Source of the DNA: Sphagnum compactum
Taxonomy: Eukaryota; Bryophyta; Sphagnopsida; Sphagnales
Length of the DNA stretch: 64,000 nt
Direction of reading: 5' to 3'
NCBI GenBank assembly: GCA_965153455.1
Contig: OZ234495.1
Span: 12,892,875 to 12,956,874, forward strand
Shown: piece after piece, positions 36,569 through 52,913 of the stretch
How the letters are laid out: each line of letters opens with the position of its first letter
Position numbering within the stretch: the first letter of the stretch is position 1
The notes under the pieces: model-generated
Told to the model about the DNA's origin: nothing
The model's database searches: none
Seen by the model: the letters and a program-made list of their open reading frames with translations, nothing else
Made by a program: the position numbers and the translations under genes

Positions 36569-36818
36569 CACCCACTGTCAGAAGCTGAAGAAGCCATGGG
36601 CTAGTCATGGCACCCACTGTTAGGAACTGATGAAGCCGTGGGTAGTCATGGCAACCACGGTTGGGAGCTGATGAAGCCATGAGTAGTCATGGCACCCACT
36701 GTCAGGAGCTGATGAAGCCATGGGTAGTCATGGCACTCACTTTTGGGAGCTGATGAAGTTGCTGGGTAGTCGTGGCACCCACTTTCGGGAGCTGATGAAG
36801 TCATGGGATAGTCATGGC
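36569..36818. repeat. Six ~41-bp tandem units directly 3' of the methyltransferase gene
   Basis: Units begin with cacccactg-like sequence at 36569, 36611, 36652, 36693, 36733 and 36776 (spacing 40-43) and share gagctgatgaagccatgggtagtcatgg. The array starts 20 bases after the stop codon, so it probably lies in the 3' UTR. Confidence 0.85.
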
Positions 36819-37480
36819 AGCTTGTTACTGCTATTCATGATGAAGAAGTTGAATGTGACCTAAATTGATTAGCAAATTGTGGAATGGAGTTATCGAATCC
36901 CAAGTCCTCAAGTTCTAATTGGAGGTAAAAACTTGACAGGTAGCATGATTAGAGATTTAGTGATTCTTGCGATTGTACTGCCTGCTGCCTCAAAGATATC
37001 CTTCATGGGACAAAGTGCAGCTATTGCTGGGAGATGTGGTAATCCCTTTGGACACTGCAGCACAGCAGAAGCAGAAGTAGAAGTAGAAGAAAAGTAGCAG
37101 TAGAAGAACTTGGGCTCATGTACTTATTGACAAATTGCACACGAACTCTCCTGGTAAAGTCTTCTCATCTTTGCATCCTATTTCTGCTGAGGTATTTGAG
37201 TGACCTCAGACTATTGAGGGGAGGTTTTGTTCTCTGGAGCAAAATTGTAGAGTTTCAAGTGTATCCTAGGGCTAGGAAAGCTTTGTTTGTCTGTGTACCC
37301 AAGGTGGGCCACACAGGGGCAAAGGAACAAATTATGTTCCTAAGCCCCGACCAATTGCAAGAAGCAAATCGGAGGAAAGGGAAGAGAAACCTGAAAGCCT
37401 AGTAAGCCTAGAAGAACCCTAATTTGCAATGATAATGTGTCTCAAAATCAAAATGAAAGTAGCTTGTATTTTTTGCAAGG
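36819..37480. other. Intergenic DNA
   Basis: No gene supported. The plus frames 36879-37097 and 37118-37402 have no recognisable motif; a gcagaagcagaagtagaag run lies at 37065-37100. Confidence 0.5.
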
Positions 37481-39490
37481 CTATTGACATTTTTGTCTAT
37501 AGAAGGCACGTAGAATTATCAAAGGAAGGTCATTGGTGCCCTTTGGTGACCATGCCATGCTAGCACATTTGTGAAAAAAGTCATATGCTTGTTGGTGTAT
37601 GCACCCAAAAACCTCTATGGCAAAGGGAAAGAACATGTTTATTGGGTGCTGATCGTGATAAAATCCTTCTTTTGCTTGAGTCACCATTTTTGCGACCACC
37701 TCATGAAATGAAGTAGTTTGAGAAACCAAATCTATTCGGGTGGGATTGACGATGACCACATTAGCTAAGGTGCAAATGCCATCAACTGATAACATGATGT
37801 CAACTTGCTCACAAGAAGATTGAAGGAAAGGTGGTGAAAGGACATGGGTTTGATCACATGAAACATGAAACCCCATGTCTCTTGCAATGGAGACAAAAGC
37901 ATTTCGAACCATGTCGTGGGATGTAGTCCATTCCCCCACTATGGGATCAACAAAGAAAGTGGGTCCCTACAAGGTTTAAAGGTTGGCCACAAATGCAATA
38001 AATCACCCCAAAGGTTAAAAGATGGGGAGGCTCAACCTGGTGCTCAACGTAGAGGGAAAAACATGAAAGGCTAGATCGAAAGGTGGAATGATAGGGGAGT
38101 AAAAAATTAAACACCCACCCCCAGGCTTATGCAAGACCTCAAGCATGTGTAATGTGAATCAGTAGCCATGTTATAAATGATGCTAGAGAAAGAATGGTCA
38201 TGTAATATATTTGAAATGCTATTTTGAAAACCTATTTAATCCCTTTTCAGCAAACCGCATGAAAGGAGGAACACATGCCACTACGTCCAAGGGAAGGAAT
38301 TCTTGCACCATCCTCAAATGGGCTTGGAAGGGGAATGGACCAAAATTGTTGGCACCTATTGCCTCTAATAAGAATGGGTAATGATTTGATAGGAATTTAA
38401 CAATATGATAGGTATATTGACTAGTTCCCCAAATAGGCTGTTGACTTAATGAACTTCATATATATGAGGCTGATCCTCTCACAAGAGAGGCTCGACGAGA
38501 GATGGGGAAAAAAACTTGTTGACACATTAAAAGGGCCTGTGGGCAATCCAAAGAACTTGGGCCCCAAAAGTCTTTCAAAAACTTGCATGAGGGTTAGGTC
38601 GAAAGAGGCAAGTTGGTGTTGAAAGATTGATTAAAGAAAAAAAAAAGAAGCAAATAGAGGGTTTTTGGGCAAAACATCGGGAGAAGATTCCAAAAGCAAT
38701 TTAAACATCCCTTAATTTTAAAAATGTCTTTGCATGGCAAACATCCTCATTTGATGCATTTTGTAGGGAATAAGAATAATAAAAAACAAACCCAAACAAG
38801 TTGCCCAAAACACTAATGTCATTTGACAGGTAACAAAAATTGGTAGGAGGGGAAAAACCAGGAGGGAGACTAGAAGGTGACCAAACTAAACACTTGTGGG
38901 GTTAGACCATGAGCCCCATTAAAGCCAATTGAGAAACAAAATGGTCAAATGCAAGATGAACGATAGAGGTTAAGCCAATATGTGAATGTCATTGGCAAGG
39001 GAAAGGAAAATACAAGAGGGAAAAACCTTTGCATAACATCATAATACACAAAAATGGGCTAGTGCAAAAAGAGGTTTGGCGAGTGGATCACCCTGGTGCG
39101 TGTGCTCCAAAAAGTGGATGACTAATGGATCTCCCAAAGGGGAATAGTGGCTAAAGAAAGGGGAATTCGCTAGGCATAAAAAGATTGAACAAAGGGGAAA
39201 AGTTGAAACAATTAGCCTCATGTCGTACGAAGTTCTTGAAAGAAGGCTATCTTGGAAATGGTGTTGAAGGCATTTGCGATATCCACTTATAACACCACCC
39301 AATTGGGATGGACGCCTAAAATAGCTCAAACACCATGAACCACCGCCTCATTGAATTGATTTCCATGCAAAATTGATGATGCGACAAGTGATCGGAGAAA
39401 ACATCACAAAATTGTAAGCATAAAGTTTTCTAGGACCTCACCCATTGCAATCGGCCAAATGCTTGTGGAAGGCTTGCCAAAAAACCCACG
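37481..39490 (-). pseudogene. Dead non-LTR-type retrotransposon reverse transcriptase with C-terminal domain
   Basis: Read on the minus strand, decayed reverse transcriptase blocks appear in the correct order. First a LYAYNFV-like block near 39430, then NEAVVHG near 39350. Then comes VDIANAFN at 39263-39283, the first catalytic Asp block. QGDPLAKPLFALA, the block 4 motif, covers about 39057-39095. LANDIHIL at 38976-38999 is where active enzymes have (F/Y)ADD, so an Asp has become Asn. Stops and frameshifts separate the blocks. The last part, 37939-37481, is still a single open frame of 152 codons. It contains VDIMLSVDGICTLANVVIVNPTRIDLV, an AK(E) segment and PFAIEVFGC, a layout that recalls a nuclease-like C-terminal domain of plant retroelements. 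I recognise the type but not a named clade. No poly-A tail or target duplication was identified. Confidence 0.7.
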
Positions 39491-39513
39491 CAATGGACCC
39501 TAGGATATGACTC

Positions 39514-39647
39514 GTAATGACATCGAAACTTAGTTGGAAAAGCTGTGGAAAGCTGCTAGTTAAATCCTCGGGACTAGAAGGTAATGACATCGAAATTTAG
39601 TTGAAAAGGCTATGGAAAGTTGCTAGTTAAATCCTCAGGACTAGAAG
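39514..39647. repeat. 67-bp tandem duplication
   Basis: gtaatgacatcgaaacttagttgg...ctagttaaatcctcgggactagaag at 39514 is repeated from 39581 with about eight substitutions. It lies at the upstream edge of the dead reverse transcriptase. Confidence 0.75.
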
Positions 39648-41215
39648 GGTTTCACAAGTGCTCAAAATCCATACCTAAAGGACCACTAGTTGAAAGATGC
39701 GACAAAAATGTGGGTTGACCTAAAGGAATCTAAAGAAAGACCTAAAGGAATCCAAAGAAAACTCCAAATCCAAGTTGAGCTGGAAATCCAACAAGGAATC
39801 TTGGCAAGCAGACGATGAATTTAAAGGTGAAGCGCTTGCAAAGCACTAATGATCTCATAGGAGGTTTGGGTTGGGGCAAGGGGGGCAAATATTATGAATG
39901 ATATGGAATTCAAAAGAGTGATGAATGTCATCCAAATGTACATGATGAACTTTTTTTTGTACAAGATTGATCTACTAAGTGGCTTAATATTTTATGGATA
40001 AATGTGCAATCAACATCCATGGATCAAATTAGTTCATTGATTGATTATGTCCAAATGTAATGACACGAAAGTTCATGGGCATGAATGGACCCAAGTAACT
40101 TTCATATCATCGATGAACAAAACCCACTAGATGAAGTTTCATGGATGAGATGAACATGATGGATGACTTTGATTCTATTGGACAAGACAAACTTCTATGG
40201 TCAAATTGAAATCCAATCACAATGCATGAACTTTTGTGGATGAAAAAAAAAAATTTGGAAGGAAAAAAAATCGATTGACAATGCCACCTCATTATAAACA
40301 ATTTCAGGAGTGAAAATTAATTTGGTGACAAAATTGGAACCATTTGGATGGGATGAACTTCCATGAATGAAATACGAGCATAAATCCAAATTTATAGATT
40401 AAGATAGTAAAAAGTGATGGATGAAGGTTATTAATAAAATCAAATGAAAATTTGAAAAACCATCCAAAATAACCTCTGATAATTCAACCTAGTTTCTCAA
40501 CTTTCCACTCCTCTAGAGCATGTTCATCCACTGGATGAAAAACATATGATTGATGAATGTGAACCTTGAGTGAGTATAATAATGAAATGTCATCCGCAAT
40601 ATGAATGTGAACCTTAGGTGAGTATAATAATGAAATGTCATCCACAGTATGAATGTGATCCCCATGCAAATGAGTGTTAGTTATTGACAGACAGATGCTA
40701 TCACAGCAAATGGGGTACAAAGTGGATGAAAAACAATTTAATGGATGGTTATGACCTGTTCAATGCATCCAATGGATGTGGATCGTGCGAAATGGATGAA
40801 ACCAACCCCACCAAATAAATTGAATGGGTTTGGTTTCAATGGTTGAGATTTAGCCCACAATATAAATTGAAGGGGTTGGTTCACCATGGATGAAATTCAT
40901 CCAACCAATTCAACTAAACATATGCACCGATTTTCTACCATAATTAAAAAGATCAAGTAGTTCAACATCTATGATTTCGCATGTCCACATGATTTGCAAG
41001 CAAACAAAGACATCATTGGGAGCCAGGTTTGATCTTTGATCAATGCTAGGAATTCTCTGCATCTGAAATTCAATAATGAAAGAATAAAAATGTGACTTTG
41101 GGTAGCACCCAAATTGGGCCTGATGATTTTCACGGAATGCATAAATCACATTACAGACAGGAAACATTGTACAGGAAGCGCCAGCAGGCGATCATGAGAA
41201 AACAAAAAAAAATTC
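39648..41215. other. Intergenic DNA rich in atggatga/ttcatcca words, with a 48-bp duplication
   Basis: No gene supported. 40555-40660 holds a 48-bp tandem repeat (gaatgtgaacctt...gaaatgtcatcc at 40555, 40603 and partly 40651). Elsewhere the words ggatgaa, gatgaac and their complements recur many times between 39940 and 40900, suggesting an old degenerate array. Confidence 0.5.
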
Positions 41216-44200
41216 TCACAATATTACACAACAACATTTCTCATTCACCTTGTTTGCATTAGAATCAACTTCACGCTTTAACCTCACAGTTTCCGCAGGA
41301 TGCATGATGACGTCCTCCTTCACTGTCACTTGCGGTGGTTCCTCATCAAGATTGCACATCACTTGAGCCTTCGGACTCTGCATTGGAAGCTTCTTCTTCG
41401 TCCCAGACTTTTCAAGTCCTTCACTTGGGAGGTGGTACGTGAGTGAACGGCGTACCATGTTGTTGTCAATGTATCCAGCTTTCGGGATCTTGCCTCCTTG
41501 CAGCGCATGTCCATTCTGGTTGCTGTGCTCATATTTCTCTGGTTCCATTTGAATTCCAGCTTTCAGGAAAACTTCAAGATGTGGAGAAACAACAGTGACA
41601 GAGTTATTTCTCTCCTTTGCGCTTGCAAGCTCTGCTGCCTCATACACAAGGTCATGAACTATGCTACTGCAAAACAGAATTCGGTCTGTTGCTTCCGCTA
41701 GTGTTATGTTCCGGGAAACCAGTGATGCTGTGTCTGTGTCCTTGCTGCTGCCACCGCTGCAGCTAACCTCCTCTGCAACAGCATAAAACAAATCAAACCA
41801 GCAAACACACACTTTTGAATTATTGCCTTTCTGAACCAACCAGCTTTGCTCACTCTTTCACACACTACAATTTTCCTTTTTCCTGAGTACCTTTTCATGA
41901 ATACTAAGAACATAAGTTTAACACAATTCTTGACGAATGGAGAAAATACCTAGTGAACTATGCTCCCATTCAAAGTGTTCCGAAACTGAGCCAGGACGCA
42001 CTGTGATTGAAAATCTACTCTGACTGTTCAGCTCCTCAGCGATTTGCCTGTTTGTGCTCATGTGTAACACTTGAGCTGGCAAAGAGTCATACTCTCCGGA
42101 TTGTGCTGCCACCTGCATTGGAGATCCTGGTCTTGCAGAAGTGAGCTTGCTAAGCTGTGAACTGTTTGGAGCAGCTGCCACCACTGCTTTTGCGACTGGA
42201 GTTTGGAATTTACCAGGCAACTTTCCAGGGAGAGATGATTGCTTCAATTGTTCATTCAGAACATCCACATTTGTGTTCACAATAATGGGTTTTCTCTCGG
42301 GTGGCTCTGGTGTTGAAGTCCTTTTACGCCCAAACTTAAACGACGACAAATGCTTCCGAGCATTGGGTCCAGGAGACTCAGTGTTCTCAATGATCTCCTC
42401 TTTAACTGGAGACAGTGCCACATTTGGAAGTGTCACCTTCTTCACGTCAGGCAGTTGAAGAACACCATCTACAGATTTCTCACTTTCAGTTGTTGAGGGA
42501 CTCAGCCTCCTGCTGTCTTCACCATCCAGAGTTTCCAGATTGGGAGCCATTTTGCTACTCTTTCTTGCAATATTGGTTTTTGAATCAGTCTTGATCATAC
42601 TGTCTACTGCTTTCTTGGTCTTGGGATCCTTCAGTATGTTCAGATTCTTTGTCGTCAGTTGTAGTCCTGTACTTGTCTTGGATTCCAGAGCACCAGCCAC
42701 AAAGTAATCCAAGCAGCTCTTCTCCTCTGAAGGGATCATCTTGGCAAGACTCTCACCGTCAGTTGAACCTGTGCTAATGCTTCCATGTTTCATGAGTGTA
42801 GCAGGCAAATCAAAGTCGCCAGAACTAGACTTCATGATCTCCCTGCCCTGTTTGATGCTAGCTCCTTGTTTGTGCACTTGCATGGTGAAAGAAGGCAGTT
42901 CCCGTATGTCATAGACACGGGTTGGACTCAATTTTGGGTCCCCAAAACTAGAACTTAAGCTGTACTGAGGGTCTTCCCAAGAACTGTTACTAGGACATGA
43001 GGAGATTGTATCAGGAGTTCGGGACACATCCAAGCTACTTGCTAGAAAACTTCCTGAGGATTTTGATGATTCGCTTTTCGACAATGTAACTTGCAGCTTT
43101 CCCATTGTTTTTACTAGCAGCCCACTATATTCAAAGGCAGCTTTTGAGTACGAAGAAATAGGCTTCTTCTCCACACAAGGAATAGACATGTTTGCCTCTT
43201 CTGTCCCTATTGTTTGAGCATCATAACTTACCACTTCATTCAATCCATGATCAAATGCCTTTGCACCCAGACATTCAACAACAGGCTTTTTAAGGATCTC
43301 ACTGGTGAAATTCTTGTCCAACTTCAAAGTTTTCCTTGTTGCTTCCATACCAAGCACTCTACTGTCAGAGGGCACACCCAATGGAGCCTTGGCCATGAGA
43401 GGCTGGAGAGGAGCCTCACTGGGATCAATTCCATGCTCTAGCAGCTCTTCTGATGATGAGCTTGCATCACTGTCATCTTGCTTCAAAGCATCCACCATTT
43501 TTCCTGTTGCCACCACTACCCCTTGTAGGGTTGTCCCATCTTTCACCTTTCTATTCTTGCCCAATGAGCTGTCAATGGTAGTACCACATTCCTGACTTGG
43601 AAACAGGGATGGAAAATTGCCAGCTTTGGAGTTGGACTTTCTGCTGATGGCACTGCTGCTCCCAGGCTTGAGCTCTTGCAAGTAGTGTCTAGAATCATGA
43701 CGGTTGGACATAGAATCCTTCAGTTGAGGGAGATCCAAGCATCCATCTCCACTCAACACAATCGGTTCCAGTCCGAGGAGATCCTTCTTCTCAGGCATCT
43801 GTGCCACCACACAGAATGATTCACGTAATCCTAGACATGGCTCCTTCTTCTTTGGGGACTTGGACTGAGGATAGTGGGTGGTGGCAGTTACCACACTCTT
43901 CATCTCCTGGAACAACACTCCTCTTTGTGACTCTTCTTTCTCCTGCTGCATGGAAGACGACGGTTCCCTTTGACTTTCCCCCAGACCTGCATCCACACCT
44001 TGCACAATAAAGGAGTTCGCAGAATTGTCACTCTCACCTTCATGATTTGCTTCTGCCTTGTCTACACCTTGATTGAAGAGCTCAAGTGCTTGAGTGATGT
44101 CAGTGGCTGGACCCAGATGATGCAAACCAGCTAACTGACTCTCCTTTTCAATCCCAGGAGGATTGAATCCTCTCAGAGAGTGATCTTCAAGCTCCATTCT

Positions 44201-47089
44201 GGCATCATGCTTGCTAGTGCTATCATATTCTTCAGAGTTTCTGTACACATACCATATGTTCTTTTGCCTCGCAGTTTCATTTCCTGTGCTACATTCACAC
44301 TCAGGCTTCATACAGTACATACCAGGATGCTCAGTATGGTTGCAGCAGACGCACAATTTTTCTGCAGTGTCTGTATTAGATCCTGTTTCCTCAAGCTTCT
44401 TGTACTGTTCTGGAGTTTGTCGCAGAGAAGGTGGTGCTGTGTCAGGACTAGACAGGAGCAGCAACTTTCCCTTCACATGGTTCAAGTTTTCTGCAGCTCC
44501 TGGGCAGTCACTGCGCCCCTCACTATGATTACTCCTGGTCTTTGACTCCCTGAGACTTGATGAAGAAATGGAATACGGAGAACTCTCTTCTACTAGAGCT
44601 TCTGTGGGTCTAAGAGTTTCATAGCTGTCAGCCTCATGTGTCTCACTATGTATTTTTGTCGACCTGGGCAGTTTCAGATCATGGTTGTTTTGAAGACTGT
44701 CCCAACTTTTCAGCTTCTCATCCTCTGCATTGAGAACAAGAACATCAGTATGTCCCACCCTGAGTGGTAACTCAAGATGTCCCCAAGCACTGTTCAACAG
44801 ATCTTCATCTGCTTCACTGTCAGGTGCGACACTGGCACCCTGCTCTGAGCTTGCAGTGCTCCCAGGTGTCAGAGGCCTATTACGGAGTAAGGAATTTGCT
44901 CGGGTGCTGTAAAATGTCGAAATCGAGTTCTTTGTTGTCTGTGGTCGGAATACTCCAGAGGAAGCTCTCTGAATCTCCTGAAGACTCACACAGTAGGTAT
45001 ACAAACCCCCACACCCAAAATCAATCCATAAGTCTGATCAACTGCAAACTCAACCAGCTACGTCAAGAAAAACCAGAGCTTTCCATGGGTGAAACAATGC
45101 ACTTCACAATCAGAAGGAAACTAGGAATCTCTGTGTAGTAATCTACAAACAGAAGATCCAGAAAATCTTGGCGGGTTCAGTGGATCAGCTCTTGAGTACT
45201 TCATACCAAATTGTGTGCAGCTGAGTCAGGGGTCTTTCTTGAGGGCCCGACATGTGGCGAATCTCTATGAGAGGGTGATCGCCTGGTTTGCAAGTTTGGG
45301 CGGTTGTTTCTCCAGTCTTCATTTCCAACAGAAGATCGACGCCCATACACTAGTCCCCCCCGCTCTGGTGTTAACCCTCTCCCTGATGCTGCTGACTGTG
45401 AAGAGGCCTCATAGCTGCTATCATCATCTGACGAAACTCGCCCTGACTGCACACTCAAGTGATCTTGTCCATGGCTGGTAGAGCTACAGCTTCTGATGAA
45501 ATTGGGTGAAGATGGTTTGTGTGAAGGGGGATGATCAAGCCCATCAGGTAATTGACCTGTACCTACATAGCCTGCATGTCTGCGATGAGCAGATGATGGG
45601 CGATCCGATGTAGTCCGTAGATTTGGAGGAATTTCTGAAGATAAGCCATCGGGTATTATGATTGGATGCGCCCTTGGTGATGATGGCCGCCTCATTGAGG
45701 GTGCTGGAGAGCTTCCCCTTGCAGGTGAGCTTCCCCGGTACTGTGACCTTGCAGGGGAGATACCCCTAGAAGTTCCTGAGCTTGCAGTGCTTCTTGTGGG
45801 AGATGGGTTGTTCCCACGGTTGGTGACTGTTGTGCTTACAGGTTGAGTGCTCGTGGAGCTTGAGCTTGAGCGGTGAAGAGTGGGTGTCAAAGGTCTGCCT
45901 ATTGGAGTGGACGGCCGATTCAAAGCAGTAGTAGAGGGCCTTCCTCCTGTAGGAGCTGACTGTCGAGTTGGAGTTGATGGCCGTGGGTACTTTGATGCTG
46001 AAGTTGATGATGATCTTGTTGGGGTTGAAGGTCTAACAGAGTGAGACCCTGATGAAGTTGGAGTGCCTTGTGGTGCCAAGTTTTTATGACCATTTTGTGG
46101 TGTGCTGGGCCTTCGAGTCGGGCTTGGATTACTAACCCGTACCAATTTTGAAGAAGCTGGGTCTGCAGGATTATTGCTAGCCATCTGCAACATACACCAC
46201 AACATAGCTTTCGCTTCTTTAAGTACTCCTTCTTTCATACATGATTTAGGGTTTAGGGTTTTCACACACTAAAAACCCCCTCATCATCAACAGGCACAAG
46301 GAAGGGTTCTCAATCAGGTCTTAACAGAACATACTCTGTGGACAGAAGGCATATTGCAACTAACCCATGAAGTCTTGATTGCAGTGAGTGAGCGATTCAT
46401 GAGAAGTCCTTGCTGCAGTGCACTGTATGCCGGTGAATCCAAATCAAGCGATGGAAAAAGTGGTGTCCCTGGCGGAGTCAACAGCCTGTACAGTAGCAGA
46501 TTTCATACTTTGAATTTAGTTTTCTTTGCCTTGAGACATGTGTTTCTTGCAATGAAAATGGAACACACTCCACCAAATTCTAGCCACAATATTATCTTGT
46601 GATCTTGAGGAAGAATACTTCATGGAGGAAAAGCAAACATTACCAATCGTAGTCATTCTTATTCACATCAGAGTTGAGCAAGTCTGCTCCCACTCCCTTC
46701 CTTTGAATCTGTGCTGCTGTAATTGAATCCGAAAGACCTCCCAACTTTGCTGCCACCACAATCACAACAATGACAAGAAGCAAAAGTTCAATACCTCAAG
46801 ATTTCGCAAGAAAGGTTTAAGAGTGACCGCAGTGTTGCCAACAAACAGGGCTTACAAACAAAAGGTCTCACTAACCATCCTCAGTGTCAGGATGCAAGTA
46901 GTGAGTGTGCTCACGCTTGCGCATGTCTTGGAACAAAGCAAGGTCTTCATCCTTCTCCATTCTTGTTCTGCTGTTCATGCTATAGCTGTGCTGGTGTTGC
47001 TGCTGCTCTTGGTGGTGGTGGTGGTGGTGGTGGTGCATCATTCGATCAACTATGGTCTCCCGTGTGGCGTGCCTGCTCATGTCTGCCAT
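41216..47089 (-). CDS. Large basic proline-rich (BPP)/FLO11-like plant protein with C-terminal CaaX box
   Basis: Member of a plant family of Ser/Pro/Arg-rich proteins annotated as flocculation-like or basic proline-rich; some Arabidopsis members bind microtubules. Function here is inferred. Exons (minus): 47089-46876, 46749-46644, 46485-46365, 46184-45207, 44977-41950, 41772-41216 (stop), 1,667 aa, frame intact. Family signatures in order: DEDLALFQDMRKRE (exon 1), NDYDW-LLTPPGTPLFPSL (across the exon 2/3 join), a basic RPSTPTR/SPTR repeat region and PDGLSSEIPPNLRTT (exon 4), and LAEATDRILFCSSIVHDL (exon 6). Exon 5 is 3 kb of low-complexity Ser-rich sequence with one Cys cluster (CVCC...CECS, near 44290-44370). 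Exon 1 has a His8 run followed by Gln/His. The protein ends CCCVIL: CVIL is a CaaX box of the geranylgeranyl type with extra upstream Cys. First in-frame ATG (47089) used. Head-to-head with the gene at 48824. Confidence 0.83.
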
Positions 47090-51027
<3,938 letters not shown>

Positions 51028-52354
51028 GAATGTTGAGTAACGCCTCAGCTGGTTGTCATATGCGGTGAGCATGACATAAAATCATCTCAATTTGCTTGCT
51101 TCTGAAACAATTGCCAAAATTCAAAAGACGGAGGCTGGAGATATTAGTATGGAATACAAAAAGGGCCATACATACATACATACCGGAAGTAAATTCTGCT
51201 TAAAATATGTCATCAAGTTGTTTGTCAAAAGTTGCAAGATTTCTTCTTATGTACTTTCATGGGTACAGAAATACCAAAAGGGTCATACATACATACATAC
51301 ATACATATGGAACATAGTAATTCTGCTTTCACTTTCAATCTGCTCATTGGGTTGTTGAAATTTTGCAAGGATTCTTCTTCTTATGTATGTACTACTTACA
51401 TGGACCATAAGAATACCTACCGCAAACGGTCTTAGCCTGCTGGAAGTAATTCTCATTTGAAGCTTGGGATTAGGTTTAATTGGGCTTAGGGTTTGATGAT
51501 CCCTTAGGAGGTATTTTATGATTTTATCCACATGGATATATTCTTTATTTAATTTAATTTTTTCCCCCCCCTCAAATCAACATGCCTCAATGAAATGCAT
51601 ATTCAAGGGTATGGAACTTTGAAAATTGATACTTTATTCATAACTCTTTGGTTATATGTAAGAAATATTCATACCCATCATTGTCAAAAATGTTTTGTGC
51701 ATTTGGGTAATAAAAAGTTAGGAGAAATATGTTTTTAACACTTTTGAAAAATTGGGGTTTGTTTGCGATATTTTTGGAAAGCCGTCAACAAGTAAGATTT
51801 AATGAAGGTGATTCCATAATATTTTAAACCTTAAGATTGAGAAAATATCAAATTATGAGTAATTTTTGTTACAAGAAATTAATTTTAAAATTTGAAAAAA
51901 TAATTCTTTCACAACTCGGGCTCTATATTGTTCAAAACATGTTCACACTTGGACTAGGTACGTAATCATGTTCACACTTGAGCCATTGGCACAAGGTCAC
52001 ACTAAGTATTGAACTTAGGTTTAAATCCTTTGTTTTAGCACGTTGGTTTTTTGGTTGAAATTTTTTTTTGCCATTTTGGTCAAGATTGAAATATTTTGTT
52101 ACCATTTTGACCTTAAGTTTGGAACATTTTTCAACACTTTGGCCCAAGGTTGTACATGGGGTAAGTTAGGTCAAAAGTTGAAGTGGGGCTACTAGCACTT
52201 ACTTGGAGCTAAACCCTAAACCCTAAACCCTAAAAATCCTATGTATGCACATTGAAATGAAGGTCTTGCTGACTTGGAGTTTTAGTGTGGTGTGTTCTTT
52301 TGTGTCTTTCCCTTCATTGCTGAGTCAGATTCAGCATATAGCATTTGGGGAAAG
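51028..52354. other. 3' flank and intergenic DNA with a ~119-bp duplication
   Basis: 51154-51390 contains two diverged copies (spacing about 119) of: caaaagggccatacatacata, attctgctt, caxxttgtt, ttgcaagatttcttcttatgta; each copy has a (CATA)n microsatellite (51168-51183 and 51284-51307). A C-run lies at 51563-51571 and a CCCTAAA tract at 52210-52234. No gene seen. Confidence 0.55.
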
Positions 52355-52913
52355 GAAATTTCCTAAGTGTATTTGAAAGGCACCTTAGAGCATCTCCAGT
52401 GGTGCTCAGTAGGTACATGACCCTCGGAAAACATTTTTCACATCCAAGTTTAGTTATGTACTCTTTTGCAACCCCACCCATAAATCTGAAACTGGGACAG
52501 CAAATGGGTGGGGGGATTACTAATAGCAAACCACCTGGACCAATCATTATGATGAACCAATCAGAAATACTGAGCAGCAGTTAGATCAATTTTACTGTGC
52601 AGGATCACATACCGAGCACTGTTGGAGAGGTCTTGCACCTAGATGCACTTGTAAGTAGACTTAAGAAGTGTAAGTAGGTGCAAGATCCCTCCCACTCTTA
52701 AAGAGTGAGCCTAAAAACCCTAAACCCCAAAAACCCTAACCCCCGGGGGTTCTTCACAATGTACACATACCTATTGTTAGGTTCGTGTGCTTTATGATGG
52801 GTAATGGCCATGAATGAAGGACGTTTTCAAAATGTGAGGCTGGATTCGACTCCGACCATATCCTAAGTCTCTTGTATTTTGGGAAACACCCTTGTCTAAG
52901 GCTTTACCCTACA
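52355..52913. repeat. Dispersed repeat, copy B, interrupted by a MITE
   Basis: Second copy of the repeat described at 14773-15104. With the insertion 52386-52640 removed, the two align along their length, ending in ggctttaccctaca at about 52898-52913. A telomere-like block (52711-52741, ctaaaaaccctaaacc...) is present in this copy only. Confidence 0.6.
52380..52640. mobile_element. Non-autonomous DNA transposon (MITE), ~255 bp, with 6-bp target duplication
   Basis: Imperfect terminal inverted repeats: left tagagcatctccagtggtgc (from 52386) and right, whose reverse complement reads aagacctctccaacagtgct (ending 52634). The element is flanked by the direct repeat gcacct at 52380-52385 and 52635-52640. 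The paralogous repeat at 14.8 kb carries a single gcacct (14792-14797), so it acts as a pre-insertion site. No coding capacity. Termini of the gagcatctcca type are common in plant MITEs; a 6-bp duplication does not by itself fix the superfamily (an 8-bp hAT-like duplication with two changed bases is possible). Confidence 0.7.
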
